This document shows, in pieces, positions 1-4,948 of a DNA stretch of 8,013 nt (position 1 is the first letter of the stretch; every line of letters begins with the position of its first letter). A program made the translations under genes and the position numbers. The stretch is from Chitinophagaceae bacterium (GTDB taxonomy: Bacteria; Bacteroidota; Bacteroidia; Chitinophagales; Chitinophagaceae), in NCBI GenBank assembly GCA_019454915.1, contig JACFNM010000190.1, positions 1 through 8,013 of the forward strand. The letters are read 5' to 3'. The notes under the pieces are model-generated. The model had not been told where the DNA came from. It made no database searches and saw nothing but the letters and a program-made list of their open reading frames with translations.

Positions 1-468
1 GCCGGCGGAATAAAGAATCCAGGAAATATTTTCCTTGACTTTGCTTTTTAAGGCTATTCCAATTTTAGAATCTTTTCCTTCATGGTGTATGGCCACGTGC
101 TCCACCACAAGGAACATAATGGCACTCAACAAAAGATTGATGCCGTATAAAATAGCCGGACTTGGCATCAGAAAGTGCTCTCCCATCCATGCGGTCGTAA
201 AAGGTATAAGGGATAGCGACAGCAATAAACCCAGGTTAGCCCAAAGAATCTTGCCGTTAACCTTTTGGATAACATGAAATAGATGATGATGGTTGTTCCA
301 ATAGATGCCCACGTAAACAAAGCTCAACAGATAGGAAAATATCTTAGGAACGAGCGGCTTTAAATCAGTAAAACCGGGACCGGTAGGGGCTCTGAGTTCC
401 AAAACCATAATCGTAATAATAATAGCCAGCACTCCGTCGCTGAAGGCTTCTAACCTGCTGGTGTTCAT
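1..468 (-). CDS. TMEM175-family (DUF1211) potassium channel, C-terminus cut by the window edge
   Basis: The reading frame runs from an ATG at 468 to the window edge with no stop, giving 156 residues. It begins MNTSRLEAFSDGVLAIIITI, which carries the FSD signature (residues 9-11) in the first transmembrane helix, the hallmark of TMEM175/DUF1211 proteins. Further hydrophobic stretches lie at about 42-58, 75-93 and 104-123, and a fifth starts near 146. Bacterial members are roughly 200 residues with six helices and conduct potassium across the inner membrane as tetramers, so about 45 residues with the last helices are probably missing beyond the edge. The stretch WNNHHHLFH (57-65) after helix 2 is typical of the bacterial family. 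The start is the only ATG ahead of the FSD helix. It lies 62 bases downstream of the AraC stub on the same strand. No clear promoter box was seen in the AT-rich 469-530. Family assignment is strong; ion selectivity is inferred from the family. Confidence 0.9.
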   Translation of the reverse strand, partial: MNTSRLEAFSDGVLAIIITIMVLELRAPTGPGFTDLKPLVPKIFSYLLSFVYVGIYWNNHHHLFHVIQKVNGKILWANLGLLLSLSLIPFTTAWMGEHFLMPSPAILYGINLLLSAIMFLVVEHVAIHHEGKDSKIGIALKSKVKENISWILYSAG

Positions 469-530
469 TTTTATAGTTTATTTGGTAGGCTGAAAATACA
501 TTAATTTTCGTATTTAATTTGAGCTTATAA

Positions 531-692
531 TCATTTCTGAATAAGCCGCTTTAAAAAATGATAGTCGTGCCGGCGGGGATGTTTAGCCTCTTCGTCTGAC
601 GGGAAAGTGTCTGATGAAATTTTAGCAATGGCTATGCCGTTACCAAATGCTTTGCATAGCGACCTCACCGGAATATTTTTCTTGTCGGACAT
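531..692 (-). pseudogene. AraC-family regulator, N-terminal stub
   Basis: This short minus-strand frame (53 codons from ATG 692; an alternative ATG lies at 704) contains KKNIPVRSL, then FGNGIAIAKIS, EEAKHPRRHDYHF and a stop eight codons later. Spacing and residues match the start of the cupin-like sensor domain of many Bacteroidota AraC regulators, where IPVR..L is followed by FG.GI and then by an HRHDYHFF strand leading into an EKG turn. Here the similarity ends at HDYHF and is replaced by LKRLIQK and TGA. Neither of the other two frames downstream recovers the rest of the sensor or the helix-turn-helix DNA-binding domain before the TMEM175 start at 468. About 85 percent of a normal 280-300 residue regulator is therefore missing, most likely by deletion ending near 550. 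It could instead be a small expressed protein, but without a DNA-binding domain it would not be a classical regulator. The family call rests on remembered motifs, not a search. Confidence 0.6.
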
Positions 693-841
693 TATTTTTT
701 CCATTCTTTGTATAAAGGTAGTCCTTTGGGTGTTGGGTAATAGAGGTTTTGTCAACGGAGACGCACGCACTCTTTCGGGAGGTTTGGTTGGGAATAAATG
801 TAAAATAACAAAACACACTTTCAGCCCTAAAAAAGTAAAAT

Positions 842-868
842 TTTGAACAAAAGGAAAATGTAAGTTTG
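842..868 (+). promoter_or_regulatory. Candidate promoter of the HipA-like/DUF3037 unit
   Basis: TAAGTTTG at 861-868 fits the Bacteroidota -7 box TAnnTTTG exactly. A TTTG at 842-845 could be the -33 element, but the spacer is only 15 bases, a little shorter than usual. Transcription would begin around 873-875, right at the ATG at 875, implying a leaderless or nearly leaderless message. The match could be chance in AT-rich DNA. Confidence 0.35.
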
Positions 869-874
869 CAGGCA

Positions 875-1672
875 ATGGAAGTTACCAGCCCGAAAATAAG
901 GACGGTTCATGTAACGAGGTACATCACTCCACTTAAGGAGGGCGGTTCGTTGCCGGCGTTGGCGGAGGCAGACGATGAATTTTTATACGTTATCAAATTC
1001 AGAGGGGCAGGGCAGGGGCCTAAGGCGCTTATTGCAGAGTTAATAGGCGGGGAGTTGGCACGGGCTGCCAAACTGAAGGTTCCTGAAATAGTATTCGCAG
1101 AACTCAATGAAGCCTATGGCAGAACGGAACCCGATCCGGAGATTCAGGATTTATTAAAGTGGAGTATCGGTAAAAATCTTGGACTCCATTTTTTGAAAGG
1201 GGCAGCAACCTATGATACCGCCATTACACCCGTGGATGCACGAACAGCCTCTCTGATTGTGTGGCTCGATTGCTTTATTATGAATGTTGACCGGACAGCC
1301 AGGAATACAAATATGCTTTTGTGGAACAAGGAACTGTGGCTGATAGACCACGGCTCTTCGCTGTACTTCCATCACAGTTGGAGCAATTACATGGAGAAAG
1401 CTTTGTTGCCTTTCGAACAGGTAAAGGACCACGTGTTGTTGCGTTTTGCTACCGAAATGGAAGAAGCCGACAGGTGGTTTCATCAACATTTAAACGATGG
1501 CATCATCACTGGTATCGTGTCGGCCGTTCCCGAAGCGTGGTTGTTGTCGGATACCCCCTTTAAAACCGTTGAAGAGAACAGACATGCTTATGTTGAGTTT
1601 TTAATAACCCGTTTCAATCATTCGCAGAATTTTGTAAAACACGCCATAGATGCAGGAAAGACTGTTATATGA
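875..1672 (+). CDS. HipA-like kinase (HipA_2 type, single kinase domain)
   Basis: This encodes 265 residues from ATG 875. A TTG nine bases upstream (866) is a poorer start because the protein then begins ahead of the family's conserved first strand. The N-terminus has VTRYITPLKEGGSLPALAEA (13-32), then LYVIKFRGAGQGPKALIAEL with K41 as the likely ATP-binding lysine. A catalytic loop reads FIMNVDRTARNTNML (134-148), giving candidate base D139 and N144, and LIDHGSSLYF (156-165) supplies the metal-binding D158. These match the kinase core of HipA, a serine/threonine kinase whose E. coli member phosphorylates glutamyl-tRNA synthetase, but this compact family lacks the HipA N-terminal subdomain; its substrate is unknown. 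No HipB-like antitoxin gene lies upstream. The 3' end overlaps the DUF3037 gene by 23 bases in another frame, which suggests translational coupling. Family placement is by recognised motifs and the partner gene; toxicity is not shown. Confidence 0.85.
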   Translation: MEVTSPKIRTVHVTRYITPLKEGGSLPALAEADDEFLYVIKFRGAGQGPKALIAELIGGELARAAKLKVPEIVFAELNEAYGRTEPDPEIQDLLKWSIGKNLGLHFLKGAATYDTAITPVDARTASLIVWLDCFIMNVDRTARNTNMLLWNKELWLIDHGSSLYFHHSWSNYMEKALLPFEQVKDHVLLRFATEMEEADRWFHQHLNDGIITGIVSAVPEAWLLSDTPFKTVEENRHAYVEFLITRFNHSQNFVKHAIDAGKTVI

Positions 1673-2033
1673 ATATGCGGTCATACGGATTGTGCCACGG
1701 GTGGAACGCTGTGAGTTTATCAATGCGGGGGTAATACTGTACTGCCGCGATGCAGACTTTCTGCAGATGAAATACGAGGTTAGTGAAAAAAGAATCCTTG
1801 CCCTGAACGATGGCGCCGACACTGAAAAGATAAGAGAGTTATTAGTCGCCTTTGAAAAAATATGCAATGGTGTCCGCGACTCCGGTAATATATCATTGCT
1901 AAAGAAAGCCGACAGGTTCCGTTGGCTGACTGCCCAGAGAAGTACCATGCTCCAGGTGTCTGAAGTACATCCCGGATTGACCATAAACCCCGCAGAAAAA
2001 CTGGAACAATTATTTGCCGAACTCGTAAAATAG
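1650..2033 (+). CDS. DUF3037 family protein, partner of the HipA-like kinase
   Basis: The 127-residue product carries the DUF3037 landmarks: YEYAVIRIVPRVER at 7-20, the following EFINAGVILYCR (22-33), and FRWLTAQRSTMLQ (90-102) ahead of VHPGL. Its length is normal for the family. The ATG at 1650 lies inside the end of the kinase gene; no other ATG precedes the conserved YEYAVIR, so this start is well supported. There is no signal peptide or membrane segment, so it should be cytoplasmic. The function of DUF3037 is not known to me. The family commonly sits directly after a HipA_2-type kinase, as here, and the overlap implies matched production of the two proteins. It may bind, regulate or be phosphorylated by the kinase, which is inference. 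The gene ends with TAG, and the frame stays open for 50 more codons into the repeat-rich gap. Confidence 0.88.
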   Translation: MQERLLYEYAVIRIVPRVERCEFINAGVILYCRDADFLQMKYEVSEKRILALNDGADTEKIRELLVAFEKICNGVRDSGNISLLKKADRFRWLTAQRSTMLQVSEVHPGLTINPAEKLEQLFAELVK

Positions 2034-2085
2034 AGATTGCTTCGTAGGCGGGACTCACTACACAGTATTATGCTCCGGGTGAGCC

Positions 2086-2105
2086 GGGTGTTATTGAAAA
2101 CACCC
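2086..2105 (+). terminator. Hairpin after DUF3037, possible terminator
   Basis: GGGTGTT (2086-2092) and AACACCC (2099-2105) form a perfect 7-bp stem with a six-base loop, 52 bases after the DUF3037 stop. Position and GC content suit a transcription terminator, but only TCTTCG follows rather than a T-run. It may therefore act weakly or belong to the repeat cluster. Confidence 0.35.
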
Positions 2106-2133
2106 TCTTCGTGGCCGATGTCTCGCTATGAGG

Positions 2134-2178
2134 CCTTGTGTGATGGACTTCGTCCCAACGGGGTCTTAGCACACAGGG
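2134..2178. repeat. Inverted repeat, divergent reverse copy of the hairpin element
   Basis: CCTTGTGTG (2134-2142) pairs with CACACAGGG (2170-2178) through eight Watson-Crick pairs and one GU pair, with a 27-base loop. The loop contains CGGGGTCTT (2159-2167), whose reverse complement AAGACCCCG also starts the right arm of the element at 2218-2270. The CACACAGG on the right arm recurs at 4721-4728. This supports a shared but diverged repeat family. Confidence 0.45.
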
Positions 2179-2217
2179 AGTCGTGATAAGAAAATATCCT
2201 GGTGTTGAATTCTCATC

Positions 2218-2270
2218 CACCGGGGTCTGGCTGCTCACATTGGTTATGGACGAAGACCCCGGTGCGACAG
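2218..2270. repeat. Hairpin repeat element, copy 1
   Basis: CACCGGGGTCT (2218-2228) and AGACCCCGGTG (2254-2264) are perfect 11-bp inverted arms around a 25-base loop. The right part, GAAGACCCCGGTGCGACAG (2252-2270), matches 18 of 19 bases of 4739-4757 in the other large gap, and the left arm also has a counterpart there. Two intergenic copies with the same hairpin layout indicate a dispersed palindromic element. A T-run is lacking, so it is not an obvious terminator. Confidence 0.6.
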
Positions 2271-2363
2271 AATGGAAATAGACATAGGTAAGCGGTTGTA
2301 ATGTAATGAAACCCGGTATTCAAAAATAGGTAAAAGTTTACTCGTCAAGAAGAAATCCAGGTG

Positions 2364-2388
2364 TCTGGCGAACTACCCTCGCGCCAGA
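2364..2388. repeat. Inverted repeat with 7-bp arms
   Basis: TCTGGCG (2364-2370) and CGCCAGA (2382-2388) are perfect inverted arms with an 11-base loop. The site lies between two converging genes with no T-run next to it. It could be a protein site or an RNA stem-loop; nothing distinguishes these. Confidence 0.35.
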
Positions 2389-2434
2389 GCGTCATAGCTG
2401 CCCGCAATAGCGTAGGATGGAGATCCGGGAGAGC

Positions 2435-2459
2435 ACAATGGTGGTAATTCATCCATTGT
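2435..2459 (-). terminator. Hairpin after the lipoprotein gene, possible terminator
   Basis: ACAATGG (2435-2441) and CCATTGT (2453-2459) are perfect inverted arms around an 11-base loop. Read on the minus strand, the stem starts 31 bases after the stop of the glycosidase gene, as expected for a terminator or a 3'-end protecting stem. The sequence beyond it is GCTCTCCC rather than a T-run, so intrinsic termination is uncertain. Confidence 0.3.
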
Positions 2460-2490
2460 AAGAAACGCAAATCTGAAATTGCCTCTCTAT

Positions 2491-4494
2491 TTATTCCACT
2501 ACCAATATCTCATAAATCGGAACGGATTCAACTTCTACCTGTACTTTCCCATCACGGTAAGTAAACGCGCAGACTTTTCCCTGTGGCTGTAAAGTTATCT
2601 TCGACGGCTTTTGGTCTGTTTTGATCGAGAGCTGAAGTCGCTCAACGGGGCGGATATCTTCTATGTAGCTGAGGTGCTGATGGTCTCCGGATGTATTGAC
2701 GAGGTGTACCGTGAGCTTATCGTTCAGTTTGCTGACCGAGATGTCCACCTGCGGCGTTCCCTGCACCTGTACAATTGGCTCGGGGAATAGCGTGCGTGCG
2801 AGACCGTTGACTAATTGTCTTGTTGACGCGCTTTTGTTTTCCAGATAACTAAGCCCGATAGACTGGGGTAGAAAAGCAATCTGTCCTTTTCCACGTTTGA
2901 CCACAGATGGGTTTGATGCTGCAACCGCTTCCGGTACCAGGTTTTCAAATAGTTCACAGGTTTCTTTTCCAATCACCAACACGTTACCTCCTTCATTTAC
3001 ATAGCGCATCAAATCGTCTTTGAATACGGGAGAAAGGTATTTCCATTCAGGGATTACAATAAGCGGAAATTGCTTCATATTTTGCCCCAACATGGCCTCG
3101 CTGACGATGTCCACGCTATTTTGTCCCTCCAGCAGACATTGTAAAACGCCTCTCAACCGGCTATTCCCCGTAAAACGGGAGAATAAGCCCGGACTTTCCC
3201 GTTGATAGGCTTCCGTAGAAAACAGCAATGCCACCTGTGGTATCTGAACCGAATGATGGCAGTAGGGCTGACGCGCTCTGGCAAAGCGGGCAACGTCCGC
3301 CATCACATCCATCTCGTTCAGTTTAACGGAACCATCGCGCCGTTGCGAAAAATAAGCCTGAAAACCGCCGCCCAACGCTAATACAATGGCTGCTTCCTGT
3401 TTAAGTTGTATGGCTGTTTTCTGCTTCCAGGGGACGCTGTCGGCATTGGGTGTGCGCGAAAAACTCCAGGCCATCAAATCCCAGGGAATACCCTGGTGTA
3501 CTAAGTAACGTCCGGCATACCGGGCAGAGTTTACGCTGTTCAGGTGAGAGTAGTCACCCGACAGGAAGTTGAGCGGCACCGACACTGCCTCGGGCATGTG
3601 ATCGGTAAAAGCCCAGTTGCTGCAGATTTGAAATTCGGGGTAAGAACTCCTGACCTCCGAAACATAATGTCTCATATATTTCCGGAAGGCTTCTCTATGG
3701 AATTGCATCCATTCAAACCAGTGCGGGTCTTTATCGGATTTTGGGACGTCAGTAATACCGGTTGATTCCCGGAATAGTCTCACTGCTCTTTCTCCGTAGT
3801 CCGGTACAGTGGCCCAACAGTCTCCATCAATCCACACCCCGTCAACCTTATATTTTCCGGCAAGCTCTTTCAGTTGAGGAATCAGTAATTCATCGGAATA
3901 GGAACTAAAAACAGACGTATTGTTCTTATCTTTTTTCCCGTCCTTATCTGTGACTGCCCATTCGGGGCGAAGTTGTATAGCCCTGGTATCCCACACGCCA
4001 GAGTAGTGCATATAGAGCGCTACTCCCCGCTTTGCTGTAGCATCCCTCCATGTGCGCAGCGGGTCGCCAATGATGCGGGGGGCAGGATTGCCTACAAGCG
4101 TGGGATAACTGGTATATCCTGCATGACCTTTGCAATCAATCTGTATATAATCCGGACCAACCTTGTTAATGATGGCGTTCACCATTTCAGGTGTGGTGTT
4201 TTGCCCGATAGCGCTATCGTTTGCGTTTGCGTGAAAATCGAAATGAATACCGAGGTAGCTCTCATTGCGGCGAAGCCTGTGCGGCGCCTGATCCGTATGA
4301 CGGGTTTCGGGTAATGCGGGGGAAGTAGCTACTGCTTTGGTCTGAAGTGGCGCTTTAGCGGTTTTTGATTTGTTCGACACAGTACAGGAATACAGCAGCA
4401 TCGAAAAGAGGAGCCAAATGATAAGCGATTTGAATTGGTGGCGGATTAAAAGGCATATCCGCTTTGTATAAACACGGTTTAGGACGATGAGCAT
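2491..4494 (-). CDS. Lipoprotein glycoside hydrolase, GHL6 / alpha-L-fucosidase-like
   Basis: The 667-residue product starts with a basic stretch, a hydrophobic segment (24-35) and the lipobox LLYSC with C37 as the lipidation site, so it should be a membrane-anchored lipoprotein. A low-complexity linker follows (38-75). Residues 80 to about 400 look like a glycosidase (beta/alpha)8 barrel: YLGIHFDFHA (80-89), YIQIDCKGHAGYTSYPT (116-132), LYMHYSGVWD (160-169) and VDGVWIDGDCW (217-227), where D223 sits where retaining GH29- or GH36-like enzymes carry a carboxylate. Residues about 410-515 resemble the beta-galactosidase trimerisation fold (IPQVALLFS, FPLIVIPEWKYLS, GGNVLVIGKE), and a beta-sandwich ends the protein at IYEILVVE. 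This order suits GHL6 (PF14871) and related proteins often labelled alpha-L-fucosidase. The substrate cannot be read from sequence. The divergent rhamnosidase suggests a shared glycan target. The gene ends in TAA and looks intact. Confidence 0.72.
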   Translation of the reverse strand: MLIVLNRVYTKRICLLIRHQFKSLIIWLLFSMLLYSCTVSNKSKTAKAPLQTKAVATSPALPETRHTDQAPHRLRRNESYLGIHFDFHANANDSAIGQNTTPEMVNAIINKVGPDYIQIDCKGHAGYTSYPTLVGNPAPRIIGDPLRTWRDATAKRGVALYMHYSGVWDTRAIQLRPEWAVTDKDGKKDKNNTSVFSSYSDELLIPQLKELAGKYKVDGVWIDGDCWATVPDYGERAVRLFRESTGITDVPKSDKDPHWFEWMQFHREAFRKYMRHYVSEVRSSYPEFQICSNWAFTDHMPEAVSVPLNFLSGDYSHLNSVNSARYAGRYLVHQGIPWDLMAWSFSRTPNADSVPWKQKTAIQLKQEAAIVLALGGGFQAYFSQRRDGSVKLNEMDVMADVARFARARQPYCHHSVQIPQVALLFSTEAYQRESPGLFSRFTGNSRLRGVLQCLLEGQNSVDIVSEAMLGQNMKQFPLIVIPEWKYLSPVFKDDLMRYVNEGGNVLVIGKETCELFENLVPEAVAASNPSVVKRGKGQIAFLPQSIGLSYLENKSASTRQLVNGLARTLFPEPIVQVQGTPQVDISVSKLNDKLTVHLVNTSGDHQHLSYIEDIRPVERLQLSIKTDQKPSKITLQPQGKVCAFTYRDGKVQVEVESVPIYEILVVE

Positions 4495-4702
4495 GATTAG
4501 AATGTATGCTGTTTATATTTTTTATAGAAGAAAGTCATTCGCGACAACTTTCGCCGTTAAGATACACGATTTTGTTTTTCCGCAACATAAAGTTCGGATA
4601 TAAATCTATCCGCACTCCGTCCCGCCGGGATATTCACAGGCAGGTATTGAGTGAAGGGTGAAACCCCTACGATCAAGGGAAGTTGAAGATAAGTTTGAAG
4701 AT

Positions 4703-4757
4703 ACCAGGGTCTCATGGCTTCACACAGGAGCTTTAAATGAAGATCCCGGTGCGACAG
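4703..4757. repeat. Hairpin repeat element, copy 2
   Basis: ACCAGGGTCT (4703-4712) and AGATCCCGGT (4741-4750) form a 10-bp stem with one mismatch and one GU pair around a 28-base loop. GAAGATCCCGGTGCGACAG (4739-4757) matches the copy at 2252-2270 in 18 of 19 bases. The loop contains CACACAGG, shared with the element at 2134-2178. Both copies also read in plus frame as EDPGAT followed soon by a stop, which may be a by-product of the shared bases. Confidence 0.6.
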
Positions 4758-4779
4758 CAATGGCATAACGCCTTTTTTT

Positions 4780-4794
4780 CAAGACTCAGTCTTG
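4780..4794. promoter_or_regulatory. Perfect 7-bp inverted repeat upstream of the GH106 gene
   Basis: CAAGACT and AGTCTTG are mirrored around one central base (4787). Such a compact odd palindrome with a one-base centre suits a dimeric repressor or activator site better than an RNA hairpin. A run of seven T lies just before it (4773-4779). It is about 50 bases upstream of the candidate promoter. The regulator is unknown. Confidence 0.35.
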
Positions 4795-4808
4795 TAAGAA
4801 TATAAGGC

Positions 4809-4832
4809 ATTCGAAGTCCGGAGGATTCGAAT
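4809..4832. promoter_or_regulatory. Inverted repeat next to the GH106 promoter
   Basis: ATTCGAA (4809-4815) and TTCGAAT (4826-4832) are perfect inverted arms ten bases apart, and the spacer contains the palindrome TCCGGA. The right half ends 11 bases before the candidate -33 element, a good position for an operator or activator site. It could also be part of the surrounding repeat DNA. Confidence 0.35.
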
Positions 4833-4843
4833 AGCTGGATAGA

Positions 4844-4876
4844 TTGATTTTAGCGAGAGTTGAAACCCTATTTTTG
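4844..4876 (+). promoter_or_regulatory. Candidate promoter of the GH106 gene
   Basis: TATTTTTG at 4869-4876 matches the Bacteroidota -7 box TAnnTTTG, and TTG at 4844-4846 lies 22 bases upstream, within the range reported for the -33 element. Transcription would start near 4882, giving a 5' leader of about 66 bases. The leader is AT-rich and has no Shine-Dalgarno site, as is normal in this phylum. Confidence 0.5.
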
Positions 4877-4948
4877 TAAGGAAATTTAAATTGATAAAAT
4901 TGAGATAAGTTACTAATCTGAAATGTACTATATCCTAAACTCATTTTC

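Larger units (their letters stand above)
2070..2186 (+). other. Short open frame within the repeat region, doubtful gene
   Basis: An ATG-initiated frame of 38 codons begins MLRVSRVLLKTPSSW and ends in TGA. It lies in the same frame as DUF3037 and follows its TAG without an intervening stop. The product is basic, with no signal peptide or recognisable domain. It covers the hairpins at 2086-2105 and 2134-2178, so it may simply be repeat DNA that happens to be open. I have a vague, unverified impression of similar short frames recurring in Bacteroidota genomes, which would fit a dispersed repeat. Confidence 0.2.
2034..2490. other. Intergenic region rich in inverted repeats, between convergent genes
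   Basis: This 457-base gap separates the ends of two convergent genes. It holds at least five perfect or near-perfect inverted repeats (2086-2105, 2134-2178, 2218-2264, 2364-2388, 2435-2459) and one short open frame at 2070-2186. No convincing protein gene, transposase remnant or tRNA was found. CCGGGTG occurs twice in a row at 2075-2081 and 2084-2090. The density of hairpins suggests accumulated palindromic repeat elements, or a structured RNA, rather than plain spacer. Confidence 0.6.
4495..4948. other. Divergent intergenic region between the two glycosidase genes
   Basis: This 454-base region should hold promoters for both divergent genes. The GH106 side has a good candidate promoter at 4844-4876 and two inverted repeats (4780-4794, 4809-4832). 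The middle carries copy 2 of the hairpin element (4703-4757). The lipoprotein side (4495-4560) is AT-rich with no clear TAnnTTTG box. A minus-strand frame across 4557-4766 crosses the repeat and shows no recognisable domain, so it is not annotated as a gene. Confidence 0.6.

Noticed and set aside
607..846. Plus-strand frame ahead of the kinase gene
   Set aside because: It is antisense to the AraC stub and has no domain-like composition.
866..874. TTG at 866 as the start of the HipA-like kinase
   Set aside because: ATG 875 is in the same frame, gives the family's usual N-terminus, and the TTG lies inside the candidate -7 box.
2034..2490. CRISPR array or transposase remnant in the repeat-rich gap
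   Set aside because: The repeats are unequal inverted pairs without regular spacers, and no frame shows transposase motifs or terminal repeats with target duplication.
4557..4766. Minus-strand 69-codon frame upstream of the lipoprotein gene
   Set aside because: It crosses the hairpin repeat, shows no recognised domain and has no promoter or start context; most likely chance openness.
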